Below, one piece after another: positions 63,227-64,000 of a stretch of 64,000 nucleotides of DNA. Source of the stretch: Rotaria macrura (Eukaryota > Rotifera > Eurotatoria > Philodinida > Philodinidae); contig OENT01000249.1 in NCBI GenBank assembly GCA_900239685.1, positions 1 to 64,000 of the forward strand, written 5' to 3'. The notes beneath the pieces were generated by a model that was not told the origin of the DNA, did no database searches, and saw nothing but the letters and a program-made list of their open reading frames with translations. The position numbers were made by a program, and so were the translations under genes. Each line of letters starts with the position of its first letter. Position 1 is the stretch's first letter.

Positions 63227-64000
63227 ATGGGTTCTCCATATTCCGCAAATGAAAATTCTGATGAACTATCACGTGATACAAGTACAGATGAACCGAGAGT
63301 TCCCGATCAAAATACTGCATTACTGCCAGACCACAAGAGTACACAACAATCTACGAGGATGATCAAGAATAATTATATTTGCGCTATAGTCACATTGTGT
63401 ATTTTTGCTACCATTATATCTGTTACGGTCACGTCCATCGTTATTTTCGGCAAGAATCAATATGCTATGCCAACAACGAAAGTTTGTTCACAAATACAAA
63501 AGACGCATCTTTATGGCTTATCAGATTTCATAGCACAAACACGACACTATGTTTTTGAATAGATTTTGAAATCTACAACGACAACGACAACGACGACGAC
63601 GACGACGACGACACCGACAACGACGACGACAACTTCAACGACAACCACAACGACACCGACAACTTCAACGACAAACACAACGACACCGACAACGACAACG
63701 ACGACGACGACGACAACTTCAACGACAACCACAACGACACCGACAACGACGACAACAACTTCAACGACAACCACAACGACACCGACAACGACGACGACAA
63801 CTTCAACGACAACCACAACGACACCGACACACGCTCCTGGTAAGATTTTTTAGCATCTCTTATTAATATTTAGTTTTTCTTAGTTGATTCTTTGAATGAT
63901 TTATCAAAAATGTAGCATACAATTTTCATAAGGTTCAAATAAATTTCGAAGTGGAAATTTTTCTATTTCGCTGCGACTTATTCAATGATTTAGTGAACTT
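63227..64000 (+). CDS. Single-pass membrane protein with Thr-rich stalk, 5' part only
   Basis: The gene starts at 63227 and runs beyond the window. Exon 1 (63227-63481) encodes a polar N-terminus rich in Ser/Asp/Glu (about 47 residues), then a membrane segment YICAIVTLCIFATIISVTVT and SIVIFG, so a type II or signal-anchor topology is likely. A phase-0 intron 63482-63562 (GTTTGT..TTTTTGAATAG) removes the in-frame TAG at 63560-63562 and leads to exon 2 (63563-63839), almost pure Thr/Ser/Pro, a mucin-like stalk likely O-glycosylated outside the cell. Exon 2 ends THAPG at donor G|GTAAGA. The missing part probably holds an extracellular domain. The intron is inferred; without it the protein would end at 111 residues. 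Confidence 0.6.
63575..63830 (+). repeat. Coding tandem repeat, 42-bp higher-order unit (Thr-rich)
   Basis: Built from ACGACA/ACGACG hexamers organised into units that start ACACCGACAACG and end AACCACAACG. Successive units are 42, 30, 54, 42 and 42 bases, all multiples of six, so length changes keep the frame. The 42-base unit encodes 14 residues of pattern TPTTTTTTSTTTTT. The long Val-rich and Ser/Leu-rich frames on the other strand are shadows. Confidence 0.9.

Noticed and set aside
63547-63830. Val-rich and Ser/Leu-rich minus-strand frames
   Set aside because: Shadow frames of the ACGACA tandem repeat; the plus strand has the membrane segment and a consistent gene model.

Overview
The window is eukaryotic nuclear DNA, AT-rich, with spliced genes (GT-AG introns, many only 44-80 bp), no bacterial operon structure and a heavy load of DNA transposons. 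A bdelloid rotifer (Adineta/Rotaria/Philodina-like) is my best guess. The reasons are a metazoan Rab4 and FEM1, a gene of clear bacterial type (lysine 2,3-aminomutase) sitting among metazoan genes, many small cut-and-paste elements, Thr-rich single-pass membrane proteins, and AG acceptors just upstream of start codons as expected with spliced-leader trans-splicing. This is inference; no marker gene settles it.

Layout: 1-720 holds a hAT-like element end and an AACGC-rich foldback. Rab4 is at 1900-2952, with a second, phase-compatible copy of its last exon at 3844-3980. A decayed mariner lies at about 7815-8640 (-). A carotenoid/retinoid cleavage oxygenase is at 9999-11742. From 12 to 28 kb there are almost no genes but many nested mobile elements: a 4.24-kb hAT-like element with a perfect 8-bp target duplication, containing a 1.35-kb imperfect palindrome and a 712-base assembly gap; two LTRs of one family, one with a 5-bp duplication; and three elements that share CCCAG(A/G)TCG ends.

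From 28.4 to 42 kb runs one MATE (SLC47-type) transporter in four exons with 3.0-4.8-kb introns. At 44.6-46.0 kb lies the intronless lysine 2,3-aminomutase-like radical SAM gene, broken by one in-frame TGA. Probable exons of an unknown minus-strand gene follow at 46.7-48.0 kb. A 1.32-kb mariner (DD34D, two nonsense codons) with a truncated tandem copy ending at a single N occupies 48.5-50.5 kb.

A FEM1-family ankyrin protein (substrate receptor of CUL2 ubiquitin ligases) is encoded on the minus strand at 51.0-54.3 kb, possibly with an extra upstream exon. A 1.93-kb element with GC-rich subterminal repeats and a perfect 8-bp duplication is at 55.5-57.4 kb. Beyond it are a short MITE candidate, a possible papain-fold (LRAT/NlpC-like) protein at 60.2 kb, and the 5' part of a gene for a single-pass membrane protein with a Thr-rich stalk that runs off the right edge.

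The genes look like independent housekeeping, transport and acquired metabolic genes. The feature that unifies the window is its transposon biology: several unrelated-looking elements share one plan, short terminal inverted repeats followed by dense arrays of an element-specific short motif in opposite orientation at the two ends.
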